Shown one piece after another: positions 51,692 through 62,090 of a stretch of 64,000 bases of DNA; position 1 is the stretch's first letter; each line of letters opens with the position of its first letter. Source of the stretch: Paralithodes platypus. Its lineage: Eukaryota > Arthropoda > Malacostraca > Decapoda > Lithodidae. The stretch covers positions 40,040,791 to 40,104,790 of the forward strand of contig CM064480.1 in NCBI GenBank assembly GCA_032716605.1, read 5' to 3'. A program made the translations under genes and the position numbers. Under the pieces are notes generated by a model. The model made no database searches and was not told where the DNA came from. It saw only the letters and a program-made list of their open reading frames with translations.

Positions 51692-53492
51692 GACAGAGAC
51701 TGGTGTGAGGAAACTACCGCCGGGTCTGTATTGGTCCGCCGGAGCTCAGCTCTGGAAAAATAAAGAAAAATTTCCAGGAATTAATGCTCATAAGGTTAAC
51801 CCACGTGTTCGCATACAAGTGTTAATAACCCGCCGGGTAACGGGATGCAAAGACACAGCTAACACATCTCGCTACGCGGCTGGGTGTAAAGAGGCTAAAC
51901 AAATCTTCTTAGCTAAAGAACATGAAGAATACCCTCTGATATAATGGTCCAGTATGGCACTTATAGTCTGTAGGAGGTGGTGACTGTCTCAAGATTCAAT
52001 TTTGTAACAAAGCCCCCTTCATAAAGACGCCGGCCCTTGAAATATTTTAGTAGAATAGCCCAGGGCAGGAATATACGAGATCTGATTTTTTAACGAATTG
52101 TCCCAAACGATCGTCGTAAAAATAGAAGGCGGCGATACTGAAAGTATCACCCAATTAAGGTTAATCGAAATTGAATTTGTTTATAAATTCCTTAGTTCCT
52201 CCACTTAGGGGCACCCGCCGGGTGTGGGAATCGATTTGGTTAAACCTCACTGAACCTTCAATTGCCGTAAGAGTAAAGGCAGCGATACACAGAGTATCAC
52301 TCAAATGGATTGGTTAACTTATATGAGACCTAAGTCGTTTATCCCACCCTGCTCAGGTGCACCCGCCGGGTGAGAAGTCTAAAAGTTAACCCCACAAGTT
52401 CCTGACCCCACTTCTTTGTAAAAGATCGCCGGGGAGGAACGCCTAAACAACAGCTAGGTTTTCCACGTGGTTGTCGTAAACCAGGTAGAAAAACCTATAA
52501 AAACAAGTGTTCTCAAGAACGTCGTTTCTTTATATATATATATATATATATATGTAAGGATGGGTACAGCCATCCCGCCGGGAATTTAAAGGAGGCCTGA
52601 AACCAGGCACCCACAGAGACGCAGTCCTGGAGAGCCACAGACACCTCCCCACGCCGGGGAACCAGCCAGAGTTAAAAACCACGTGTGGCCCAACACTGCT
52701 CATCGGTCAGGATTTTTCATGGTGAAACCGAGAAAAAACCCGCCGGAAGGCAAACCCCACCCTGAACAGACACCTTCTGAACAATACGACACGAGGAGAG
52801 ATACGCACGACTAACCAAGGTCACATCATAATCCGTGGAATTAGCCAATACACAACTAAACCAGGAAACAATTATAGTCCGAGGAATTAGCCAATACACA
52901 ACTAAAACCCGGATACACATGACACAGTAGGGCATATTTATAAAATAAATAATAACACTAGACATGTGGCAAAGCTACGAGCGGCTGGCTAGGCCTAGGT
53001 AGACGGCATGAAAATAGTTGAAATATAAACACACACTGGAATATCACAACAGGAACCACCGCCAACACACCACCGTAGCGATAACTTCCCACCCCGGGAA
53101 GCCTGACACGGACCCAGAAAAAACTTCACTAAGTGAAGAAAAATACGCTGGGAACGTCAGCAAACACACAGCTTACCTCATCAGAAGGATAAAAGGCAGC
53201 AATAATTAACGCGTAATGAAAGCCGCCTGAATCACCAACTAACACAACTGTGAAAAGTTCACGTGTCCACAACAGGACCACGAGGGTACATCCGAAATAG
53301 ATGCCCCATACACACGACCCAAAATACACTGCACTGCGGGCAACCAGCCCAGGACACTCCTGCTACGCCTATCCTAACCTTACTCGATACATCCTAGAGT
53401 AAACAAATGAGAAAAAACTCACTAGGGACGCAACGAATGCGGAACCAGCGGAGCCTGAAAGGTACGTCCGGGCAGGCTGAGCGCAGAGCAAA
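51692..53492 (-). promoter_or_regulatory. DIRS-A 5' leader
   Basis: ~1.8 kb of non-coding leader between the 5' ITR and gag, largely shared with 393-1570. It has recurrent GCACCCGCCGGGTG and CGCCGGG words, a paired AATTAGCCAATACACAACTA repeat (52840-52905) and a (TA)n run (52530-52553) absent from copy 2. I cannot place a promoter by motif alone. Confidence 0.6.
52530..52553. repeat. (TA)n microsatellite
   Basis: About eleven TA units inside the DIRS-A leader. Copy 2 at about 622 lacks them, so they expanded in this copy. Confidence 0.95.
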
Positions 53493-53803
53493 GAAGGAGG
53501 AATGACGCCTGATTCAGCGTCTGGTCAGAAATCCACACAAGTACATCCACGATATGATGGAAAGCTTATTGGATAGTTATTCTTATTTTCTTTTTGTTTT
53601 TATTTTTTACGAAGTTTTTTCGTAGTGAGAACCCAATTCATAATGACTGAAGCCATGAGTGAGGTCGCGTGCGCTCATGATGAAGGCTCCTCAGTTTTTA
53701 AATGCTCTGCGCGGTAGATTCAAACTACGGCGGATTAGTGTTTGAAGAGGATGCCTTATGTAATAGGCATGTTCGTCAATGATGGAGGGGCCACTAATAA
53801 ATA
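53493..53803. repeat. DIRS-A 5' inverted terminal repeat
   Basis: Inverted partner of 45175-45485, ending GGGGCCACTAATAAAT. Beyond it, 53804-53907 is DIRS-B interior. Confidence 0.92.
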
Positions 53804-53907
53804 CAGTCATTTGAATTTCTCCCGGTGTCAGCCTATCTGTTAATTGGTTCTCTCTGGATACGTTGAGCATCTGATGTCCCACCTCCGGTCGTGGTATTCT
53901 AGGCTCT

Positions 53908-54010
53908 TCGTCATTGACGAAGGAACCAATACTAAATTACGGGTTTGACAACCCGTAGGGAAGGAAGGAAAACTTTCTATTTAGGAGTGGTTCCGTAGTC
54001 AATGATGCAA
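53908..54010. repeat. DIRS-B internal complementary region (ICR)
   Basis: Reads GGCTCTTCGTCATTGACGAA, then GGAACCAATACTAAATTACG, GGTTTGACAACCCGTAGGGA and CTATTTAGGAGTGGTTCCGT. The first half is complementary to the left ITR start (38628 and 59856). The second half is complementary to the right ITR edge plus extension (54348-54412). This proves the pairing of those ITRs in one element. Confidence 0.88.
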
Positions 54011-54065
54011 AGGTTCCCTCCCACCTTCCCCTTCCTATGCACATGCCCAACTTGATATAACATTT

Positions 54066-54412
54066 GAGGCAGATAAACACGCTAGAAAGTCTGGCATCAC
54101 GTGCAAGGGAAGCATAACGACAGCACAACTGGAGGGCTGAGGCACCGGGAGGTTTGAAATGATAGATTCTTCTTTAAATTTTATTTCTAGTGGTATTCAT
54201 TTTCAATGACGAGCCCTTGGTAAGATTTAATGGGTATTAACCAAGGATTGTTTTTATGCTATATACGCAACGGTTGTGATAAGAACTCCGGGGAATCCCG
54301 AACGGGTCCCGGAATCTCAGCCTATATATAGTATAGGCTCTTCGTCATTGACTACGGAACCACTCCTAAATAGAAGGTTTTCCTTCCTTCCCTACGGGTT
54401 GTCAAACCCGTA
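54066..54412. repeat. DIRS-B right inverted terminal repeat with extension
   Basis: Reverse complement of 38628-38936, followed by a ~43-bp extension (AAGGTTTTCCTTCCTTCCC, TACGGGTTGTCAAACCCGT) found elsewhere only in the ICR. It mirrors the DIRS-A design. Confidence 0.9.
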
Positions 54413-55189
54413 TTTTTTTCTGAAGTTTAATGGAATTATATCGATATTGCCCATATACATATTACAGTACTGTATATTAGTGCCAAGTTATGATCCTGTA
54501 GTAAACTTAATTTTTTCTTTCATCCTTGTAATTCACCTTTAATACTGTAGTTGTAATACCTGTATATTGAATACCCAAATTTGAATTTTACGAGCAAGCC
54601 CGAAACTACCCAGCTGATAAAATGGCCCTATTTCATGGGTGAAGGTTTCCAAACTGTAGACAGAAGGTAGAGGTTTCAAATGCATTTGAGTCCCAAATTT
54701 TGATTTATAGTGCCATAATAAGTATACAGTGTACCCAATTAAATCAGTATCATACCCAAATGAGGGATGATATTACATACTGTACATACATACATTGATA
54801 TTACATACAGTACATCCATAACATTAGCCCTTTCATTGCGGGACCCGTTCCGGAACGTTTTTGCAATTTACTGCAATTTACAGCCGCGTAAGCCTGTGGA
54901 GACGAGTGCGAGTGAGCGGGAGCACGGCAGGCCCCCGTCCGCTCTCCAGCACAGCAGCATGGGCACTGAGGGGTGAGAGTCATATCTCACAAGACCTACG
55001 CAGCGCTGCCAAAGGCAAATGTTGCGCGACATTCCTCATTATTAGCGAATATTTGACGATATCTGTGGTAGCGCTGCGGGTGAACCACGCCTGCTACGAA
55101 TCTTGTTTTGGTGTAATTTTGAAGCAATTTTCTTCTATTTTTTTTTTTTTTTTTGCTGAATAATAATAATTATAATAATAATAAGCATG
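54413..55189. other. No gene seen; possible repeat at 54826-55185
   Basis: AT-rich to 54825. Then a GC-richer stretch opens TTAGCCCTTTCATTGCGGG and ends in poly-T (55138-55154) and (TAA)n. The opening resembles TTAA-MITE ends, but no matching inverted end or TSD was found. Confidence 0.4.
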
Positions 55190-55331
55190 TTACTTATTTC
55201 TCATAAGCGCCAATTTTTCCGAAGAATTCACTAGCGCTCGGAAAGAGAAAGAAAAAAGAACAAAATCAATGCATCAAAAGAAAGCTTATATACAACACAC
55301 ATTTAACAATCACTAGCAGTGGCAAAATAGC

Positions 55332-58300
55332 CTAAACTCTATAGCCATCTGTCATGACACCTCTCTCAAGATCATAGCTTCTCTCAAAGAGAAAAGTCTT
55401 AAGTTGTCTCTTGAAGCATTCAACAGAACTCAGTTGTCTCATGGACAGCGGCAACCTGTTATACAACCTCGGAGCCATGTAGGAGAATGACCTCTCAAAG
55501 AAAGAAGACTGCTGGAAAGCCCTTGGTTCATCAAGACGAAAAGGGTCATTGTCATGACGCACAACTACACCATGGTGTGCCGGTGGGTGCCTGAGCAGCT
55601 CCGCAAGGTATCTAGGCTCACCAAATTTGAGAACCTTAACCCATTGAGACCCAGCGTCGCACGTGATGCGTCGGCAGTTTGTTATCACCAACTCCCAGCG
55701 ACGCATCACGTGCGTCCGGCATATTAAAATCATTTACGTGGCTCGTAAGGTAGGAAATGGCGGGAGAATAGGAGGGGGAGGTACCGTAGTGTGTGTGGGA
55801 GCCGGGCCGGTAGGTGTGAGCGGGCCAAGACAGCCGCGCGGCCGGTGGTGGTGGGCTTAGTGGGGATACTTTACACCCTTAGTTCACCGCCACTTTGAAC
55901 CTTCATTACTCCGGTCGTATGGGAGCTAGAGGCTTGAGATTTCTGTGAGACACTCCTTAGGATGTATGCCGTACAATGCCATACTCAGTTTTCACCCTAG
56001 TTCTCCCGGGCGGGTGGTCATGCGGGGGAGACAAACTTTCGACACCCCCCCCCCCCCCCCCCGCCCCCCCCAAATGACCGAGGTGAGTTTTTTTTAATTT
56101 TTTTCTTCATTTCTCACCATTCTCTTCCATTTTGGCTCAACACATTTTTTTGAGGCCCCCCCCCCCAAAAAAAAAATATCCGAGGTGATTTTTGTATTTT
56201 TTTTTTTTCATTTCTCATCCTTGTCTTCCATTTTAGCAAACAAAAAAAAGAAGTGAAAATGGCTTGGGACTGGGGTGAACAAAATATTATAACTAGCCGG
56301 GGCTCAACGGATTAAAAGTCACTAAACACAACTTAAATTCTATTCTTGCTCTTACTGGCAGCCAGTGCAGTTCTATGTGAAGATATGTAGTAGGAGTTCT
56401 AGGTGGAACACCAAAAATGAGTCTTGCAGCCCTGTTAAGAACAGACTGAACTTTCTTTAAAATATAATTTGGAAGAACCACCAACAGGGCATTGCAATAA
56501 TCAACACGAGAGAAGACCAATGAGTGAACCAACGTCAGGAGGTAACGTCTGGTTATAAACGGCTTCACCAAATAGAGATTTCTGATGTGCAAGTAACAAC
56601 TTTTAACTATCTGGTTTACATGCTCTTTGAAATCTAATCGGGAGTTCACATATACACCCAGATTTCGAACAGAGTTGGCCGGTCGCAGCTGAGATCCACC
56701 CACATTGATGGAGAGGGCACCTACTATATCATCAGCTCTTCTATTTCCTCGGATGATGAGAATATCAGTTTTAACATCATTTAGTTTAAGTTTTCTCGCT
56801 CTCATCCACTTCTTGATATCAGACATCAACAATTCCACCTTACTCCATATTTCAACTATATTTGTGATTCTCACATAAATCTGGGTGTCATCTGCATAAA
56901 AATGAAAGGTGACATTATGTGCACGAAGCAGAAGAGACAAACTGCTGATATCAATTATGAACAGGATAAGACCTAAAACTGATCCCTGCGGAACACCATA
57001 CTGCAGGGGTGTCGAGTCCGAGACCATTTGATTTACCATCACACTCTGGAATCTACCTGACAAGTACGACCCAAGAAGCAAGAGAGCGGAGTCACGCACA
57101 CCACAATCATAAAGATCACTCAATAACAACTCGTGATCCACTGTGTCAAAGGCCGCAGAGAGATCAAGCAAGACCAATAGTGAGGCCACACCATTGCAAA
57201 TGTTCTCAACTATATGTACTGTACTCTAATCAATGCTGTTTCAGTTGAATGATGCTGTCGGTAAGCAGACTGAAAAATTGGGATAGTTTCATTCTGCTGA
57301 AGTAGTGGTTGTAATTGGTCAAGTATTGCACGCTCTAATATCTTTGACAGGTTGGAGACAGGACGATAGTTCAACATGTTCTCAACATCAAGTCCAGGTT
57401 TCTTTAGGCTAGGTCGGAGTAGTGCATGCTTTTCAGAATGTGGGAAGTTACCTTCAGAGAAGCACTTATTAATTATTTTGGAAATAAACTCAACTGTGTG
57501 ATCATAGACTCTTGGTAGCTTGGACACATTTATGGGATCCAACGGGCAAAATGTTTTATTGAGGTTTCTTATGTAGGACGAGATCATGTCCACCTCTACT
57601 GAGTGAAAGGATGAGAGGACATTATTAGGAATGTGTCGGGGTTGGAGTACAACTGAAAGTTCTTCACCAACAGAAACATCATCCAGTTCCTGTCTTATGC
57701 GAGTTATCTTGCCAGCAAAAAATGACACAAAGTTGGCAGCCAACTCGGCATCAGGTACAGAAGGTCTTAAGCTGACTCTTGTTTTTCCAAGTAAACTGTT
57801 TACAATTGAAGCCAACCTCCTCTGGTCGTTACCACATGAGTCAACTTTTCCCTGATAATACACTTTCTTTTCATCCTTGATTGTGTGGACCACGGCTCTT
57901 CTGGCTGACAGATATTGCAACCATGTAGAGTCTGTTTTATTTTTCCGCCATTCACGTTCAGCTCTTCTACGCGCTCTTCTAAGAAATTTAACTCGAGTGC
58001 TATACCAGGGTGAATCATCTCGTACTATGATTTTCTTCTCTACTTCTGGACAGTGATGATCGAACACTAATTTAAGTGCATTTCTATGAACCTCCACCAG
58101 CTCATCTGAAGTAAGGTTGGAAGTATCAATACTTCCCAAGTACTGTTTTACTTCACTGCTAGCCAAATTTTGGTCTGTATTTTTATAATTTCTAAATCTG
58201 ATTACTTTTTCATGTGTGAGTAGCTTAGGGAAATCAAAGCTGAAAGTAATCAAAGCATGATCAGAGGTATTAGGGTCAGCATTCTCAACATTAACATCCA

Positions 58301-58901
58301 GAATACCACCACAACCCACAGGAGAGAGAACCAAGTCAAGGGTGTGTCCCAAGATATGAGTTGGGTGGGACACATGGTTTACAAAAAATTTCTGATCAGT
58401 CAACTCAAGGAACTCAGGAGAGAACGGCTTCAGATGAGGGCTGTCAACCCAGTAATTAAAATCTCCACATATCAAAAGTCTTCCGGTTTTAGCAGAAAAT
58501 TCCTCGAGAAACTGCCCAAACTCTTCCATAAAACCCCTATCTGTGCCACGATGGCCAGGCCTATAGACAACTGCCATTCTTAGAATTTGTTGATGGAGTT
58601 TTATTTCCACTTCCAACAGTTCATAATAAAGAGGGGCTGGGTTATGGCTTATTTGCAAGATATTTACCAGAGATGTAGAGTAGACAACTGCCACTCCACC
58701 ACCCGGATGATCTCCCCTAGGCCTAGGAACATTTATTATGGAATGGGTTTTAGGCAATGCCGCCTGGATAATATTCAGATCTGACTCGAACAACCAGGTC
58801 TCAGTGAGACATAATACATCAAGGTTACATTCATCCAAGATCTCGCAAATATGATCCATTTTGTTACGCAAGGAACGAACATTCAACAGACCCAGTTTCA
58901 A
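55332..58901 (-). pseudogene. L2-type LINE ORF2: endonuclease-reverse transcriptase
   Basis: Starts at an ATG (MKLGLLNVRSLRNKMDHI). The endonuclease has CLTETWLFESD, GGGVAVVYS, VVYRPGHRG, ICGDFNYWVD and NTSDHALITF. The RT has LNYRPVSNLSKILERAI, QSAYRQHHSTETAL, LLDLSAAFDTVDHELLLSDL, GVPQGSVLG and catalytic YADDTQIYV. The end has VQSVLNRAARLIFGVPP and HWLPVRARIEFKL, then (after the MITE) GEPRYLAELLRHPP and SYMAPRLYNRLP, stopping at 55332. One frameshift lies near 57200, around a GTACAGTACATA insertion. The MITE sits in codons V-T-F-K and removing it restores the frame. The protein nicks the target and copies RNA into DNA. Confidence 0.87.
55640..56311. mobile_element. TTAA-flanked MITE (piggyBac-like), 672 bp
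   Basis: TTAA at 55636-55639 and 56312-56315. The ends CCCATTGAGACCCAGCG and inverted TCCGTTGAGCCCCGGCT form an imperfect TIR. The interior has a GCGTCGCACGTGATGCGTCG palindromic stretch and poly-C/poly-G runs (56048-56072, 56157-56166). It has no transposase and was inserted into the L2 RT gene. It is unrelated in sequence to the 22.8-kb MITE apart from the TTAA target. Confidence 0.85.
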
Positions 58902-58930
58902 CCGGCTCCCTTGTGCATTTTTCAGTTTTT

Positions 58931-59850
58931 TTAACCTACAAAATTTGTGTTTTCAATAACTTTATTTCTCTGAGCTGTCATTAGAGGACAATTTCTACTT
59001 GAGGCGAAATGAGGCTCCGTAACTGATGTGGAGCTCATACAATTTATACATTTGGGGGAAGTCTTGTTGGTGCAGTCTTTTGAGTTATGAGTACCGGCAC
59101 AGAAGTTGCATTTTGGATCCTAATTTTTCCGATAACACCTGTCACTGGTATGGCCAAAGCCCTGGCAATGGTAACATTGTGTTACCCAGAAGCGATCGTA
59201 TGCACGACATCTCACAAGTCCAACATACACAGAATTGCCATCATCCACAATGGAAGAGCGTATTTCAGGTGACATTTTTACTACCGCAGTCTTTGTGTGT
59301 GTATCACTCTTTTGCTTGGTGAATAGCAAATTCATAGCTAAGCCATCGTCGACCAGGGACTTTATTCTTGGGTTCTTGTTGAGGATGCTGGGAATTATCT
59401 CATTATCCTCAGTGTCAGTAGCAATGCCTACCAGAGTCATTTTTGGCAGCATCTTCTTTGGTTCGGAGACACTGAAGGCACTGTCCACCCCCAAACACTG
59501 ATTGATGGCCCTTCCTGCGTCTTCTTTGGCTTTCTTGGATGGAAGTCGTACCACCAGTACACCTGAATCAGTTCTAGTTAACTTGTTAACCGGAACCGAA
59601 GCCAAAGCAGTCTCGATTGCCTTTGTATCTGGTGGGCTTACTGGCTCGGAGGATCGGTCTTTTGGCTTCACTACCAGGACCTGATGGTCCCAGACAGTTT
59701 TTTTCTTTCCACCATCTACCACCTCAGTGGTGCGTTTGGTCGGCTCCTTTTTGGTCTCTTCAAATGTTTGTTGAACTATCTTGGCAAACAAGGGAATGTC
59801 GGGGGCAGCAACTTTAGTGTCAAGGATATCCATTCTGTCACCAATACTCT
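58931..59850 (-). pseudogene. L2-type LINE ORF1, gag-like with zinc knuckles, 5'-truncated and frameshifted
   Basis: The frame is open across the DIRS-B boundary side up to 59850; the first ATG is 59833 (MDILDTKVAAPDIPLF). Two RRM-like modules follow (VLVVRLPSKKAKEDAGRAIN and MTLVGIATDTEDNEI). Then comes a CCHC knuckle, CYHCQGFGHTSDRC. The frame ends at 59120, but the adjacent frame continues with CNFCAGTHNSKDCTNK and CINCMSS, then NCPLMTAQRNKV, to a stop at 58931. There are thus three Cys-rich motifs and one indel. Such ORF1 proteins bind the LINE RNA. The natural N-terminus is missing. Confidence 0.8.
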
Positions 59851-59994
59851 CTATTTAGTATTGGTTCCTTCGTCAATGACGAAGAGCCTATACAGTACTA
59901 TATATAGGCTGAGATTCCGGGACCCGTTCGGGATTCCCCGGAGTTCTTATCACAACCGTTGCGTATATAGCATAAAAACAATCTATCTATCTAT

Positions 59995-61632
59995 CTATTG
60001 CCTGACGCCGTGATCCCCGAAGGGGTGGCCACGAACGAACCGCCCCCATGCACCTCTGTCCCCAGTCAGTCGACGCCCCTCCCCCCAACCAGCACCGCCT
60101 TCGTTCATGTAGTTTCTCACTCCATCCTTCCACCTCATATTCGGTCTACCTCTCCCCCTTTGTCCCTCCACCTCGCTCTCATACACCCTCTTAGTCATTC
60201 TCTCGCTTTCCATACGTTCCATATGGCCGAACCATCTCAAGTTGTTCCTTTTCACACTTTCCAGCACATCTACCTCCACACCACACCTCCTTCTTACTTC
60301 CTCATTAGTCTGTCTATCCCTCCATGTAACTCCGCACGCACTCCTTAAGTAATTCATTTCCACTGCTCTCACTCTTGGTCTGAGTCTCTCAACCAACGTC
60401 CATGCTTCGCTTCCGTAAGTCAGTGTCGGGATTACCACACTGTCATGCAAGGACTTCTTCACTTCCATACTGACCACCCTATTTCTTGTTACTGCTTTTA
60501 GCGTTCCTACAACCCTCTTCCCCTGTTGTACCCTCTCCCGCACCTCTTCATCCATAGTCCCATCTTTACTCAACACACTGCCCAGATACTTAAAAGAGTT
60601 GACGATCTCCATAGCCTGACCGTTCAGCTTCACCTCACACTCTGTGACTTCACCCCTTTCGAAGACCATAACCTTGCTCTTCCCCGTATTTACCTTCAAA
60701 TTCCGTTTTTCGCACACTGTTCCAAACTCATTTACCAGACCCTGCAACTCCCATTCATTATCACTCATCAGAACTGTATCATCCGCAAACAGCAGTATAG
60801 GTAGCTTCCACTTAATTCCCTCCCTTTTCAGCGATACACCAACATCCACTGCTCTTGATAGTATTTCTTTCATGACTCCATCCATATATACAGTAAACAA
60901 CCACGGGGACATCACACACCCCTGTTTCAAACCAACATTCAGGTCAAAGAACTCGCTCTGCTCACTCTCCACACGTACTGCCGCCTTCGCACCCTCATAC
61001 ATGCTCTTCACTGCTTTCAGCAACTTGCCCTCTACTCCGTATATTCTAAGTACTTTCCACAAACCTTCTCTATCCACTCTGTCATAGGCCTTCTCCAAGT
61101 CCATAAAGGCAACATACACCTTTTGTTTCTTCTCCAGATACTTCTCCACAACACAATTCAGGGTAAAAATCTGATCTACACATCCTCTTCCCTTCCTAAA
61201 ACCTCCCTGCTCGTCGCCTATCCAGTTCTTCTCCGTTCTCACTCTCACTCTCTCAATCACTACCCTACTGTATACCTTCCCTACTACGCTTAGAAGACAT
61301 ATTCCTCGGTGGTTACCACACACTCCTCTTTCCCCTTTGCCCTTATATAGGGGGACTATTATGCCAGTCTTCCAGTCATCGGGTGCACTCCCCTTCTCCC
61401 ATGCTAGTTTGCACATTTTCCATACCCATTCTATCACTATCTCACCACCATACCTCAACATTTCCCCACACACTCCATCTGTTCCTGGTGCTTTCCCCAA
61501 CTTCACTCTTTTCATGGCTTCCCACACTTCTGACCTCCTGATCCCCACCTCCTCCTCCACTACTTCTCTTCTTCTCCCTCCCATACCATATCCAGCTATG
61601 TTTGCTGGCTCTTCATTCCTTTCATTTAGCAA
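59995..61632 (-). CDS. RTE-type reverse transcriptase, long frame (545 codons)
   Basis: Encodes the complete RT: LGKAPGTDGVCGEMLRYGG, GIIVPLYKGKGERG, NHRGICLLSVVGKVYSRVV, EQGGFRKGRGCVDQIF, VAFMDLEKAYDRVDREGLW, LKQGCVMSPWLFTVYMDG, catalytic LLFADDTVLMSD, then LKVNTGKSKVMVFE and FKYLGSVLSKDG. The C-terminus has LRWFGHMERMESERMTKRVY. Motif wording is that of RTE-type LINEs. The frame opens with TTG, because an indel near 61640-61680 separates it from the upstream connector (61626-62090, with KGTAWWTEEVRIAVEEKKKA). The RT core is undamaged, which suggests a recent insertion. The endonuclease is absent, so the copy cannot move by itself. Confidence 0.85.
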   Translation of the reverse strand: MLNERNEEPANIAGYGMGGRRREVVEEEVGIRRSEVWEAMKRVKLGKAPGTDGVCGEMLRYGGEIVIEWVWKMCKLAWEKGSAPDDWKTGIIVPLYKGKGERGVCGNHRGICLLSVVGKVYSRVVIERVRVRTEKNWIGDEQGGFRKGRGCVDQIFTLNCVVEKYLEKKQKVYVAFMDLEKAYDRVDREGLWKVLRIYGVEGKLLKAVKSMYEGAKAAVRVESEQSEFFDLNVGLKQGCVMSPWLFTVYMDGVMKEILSRAVDVGVSLKREGIKWKLPILLFADDTVLMSDNEWELQGLVNEFGTVCEKRNLKVNTGKSKVMVFERGEVTECEVKLNGQAMEIVNSFKYLGSVLSKDGTMDEEVRERVQQGKRVVGTLKAVTRNRVVSMEVKKSLHDSVVIPTLTYGSEAWTLVERLRPRVRAVEMNYLRSACGVTWRDRQTNEEVRRRCGVEVDVLESVKRNNLRWFGHMERMESERMTKRVYESEVEGQRGRGRPNMRWKDGVRNYMNEGGAGWGEGRRLTGDRGAWGRFVRGHPFGDHGVRQ

Positions 61633-62090
61633 CTCACTGAAGTACTCCCTCCATCTTTCGACTCTCTCTCTTGCTTCTCGGCTAGCATTCTCCCATTCTT
61701 ATCTTTCACACCCTTACTGTTTCCCTTGCTACCTTCCCTAACTTTCTTGACTTCTTTCCAGAACAGTTTCTTACTCTCCCTCCATTTTACACTCAGATTC
61801 CTTCCAAATTCCTCATCTACTCTTCTCTTACTTTCCTTCACTACTCTCTTCACCACCCTCTTACTCTCCACGTACCTCGCTCGTTTCTGTCTCTCGGAAT
61901 CTTCATTCCCTCTACTACCCAACCACTCTCTATATGCTTTCTTCTTTTCTTCCACAGCTATTCTTACCTCTTCTGTCCACCATGCTGTACCTTTCACTCC
62001 CCTCCCTCTTCTCCTCACTCCACACACCTCCTCACATGCTGCACAGATCTCATCCTTAAACACCTTGCTCATCTCCTCCACTTCCTCCAT
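61626..62090 (-). pseudogene. RTE-type LINE connector upstream of RT
   Basis: From MEEVEEMSKVFKDEICAACE through TAWWTEEVRIAVEEKKKAYR to LFWKEVKKVREGSKGNSKG. This is the basic region between endonuclease and RT in RTE elements. It continues into the RT after an indel near 61640-61680. Confidence 0.8.

Larger units (their letters stand above)
45135..53803 (-). mobile_element. DIRS-A retrotransposon, near-complete (8.7 kb)
   Basis: All DIRS hallmarks are present on the minus strand: inverted terminal repeats (45175-45485 and 53493-53803), a ~40-bp extension at the 3' end (45135-45174) and an internal complementary region (45560-45660). Gag, RT-RNase H and tyrosine recombinase genes lie in that order. 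Such elements replicate through a circular DNA and integrate by recombinase without target duplication; none is seen here. It lies inside DIRS-B. Each gene has at least one frame break, so this copy is probably inactive but young. Confidence 0.93.
38628..54412 (+). mobile_element. DIRS-B element copy 1 (degenerate), split by nested DIRS-A
   Basis: Left ITR 38628-38936, right ITR 54066-54412 and ICR 53908-54010 define a plus-strand DIRS-type retrotransposon. It is about 7.1 kb once the nested DIRS-A (45135-53803) is discounted. The interior holds a long minisatellite, diverged duplications, and gag and RT remnants related to DIRS-A. I find no tyrosine recombinase or RNase H, so this copy is non-autonomous. 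A second copy starts at 59856. Confidence 0.82.
55190..59855 (-). mobile_element. L2-type LINE, minus strand, interrupted by MITE
   Basis: Carries ORF1 with zinc knuckles (58931-59850) and ORF2 (55332-58901) on the minus strand, then a 3' UTR toward about 55190. The RT box YADDTQIY and the C-terminal HWLPVRARIEFK and RLYNRLPLSMRQ motifs are L2-like. The 5' part is cut off at 59855, where DIRS-B copy 2 begins. Confidence 0.85.

Noticed and set aside
55332..59855. Retroviral or endogenous viral origin of the gag-like ORF1 with CCHC knuckles
   Set aside because: The adjoining ORF2 has a LINE endonuclease and YADD RT with no protease, integrase or LTR, so it is an L2-type LINE.
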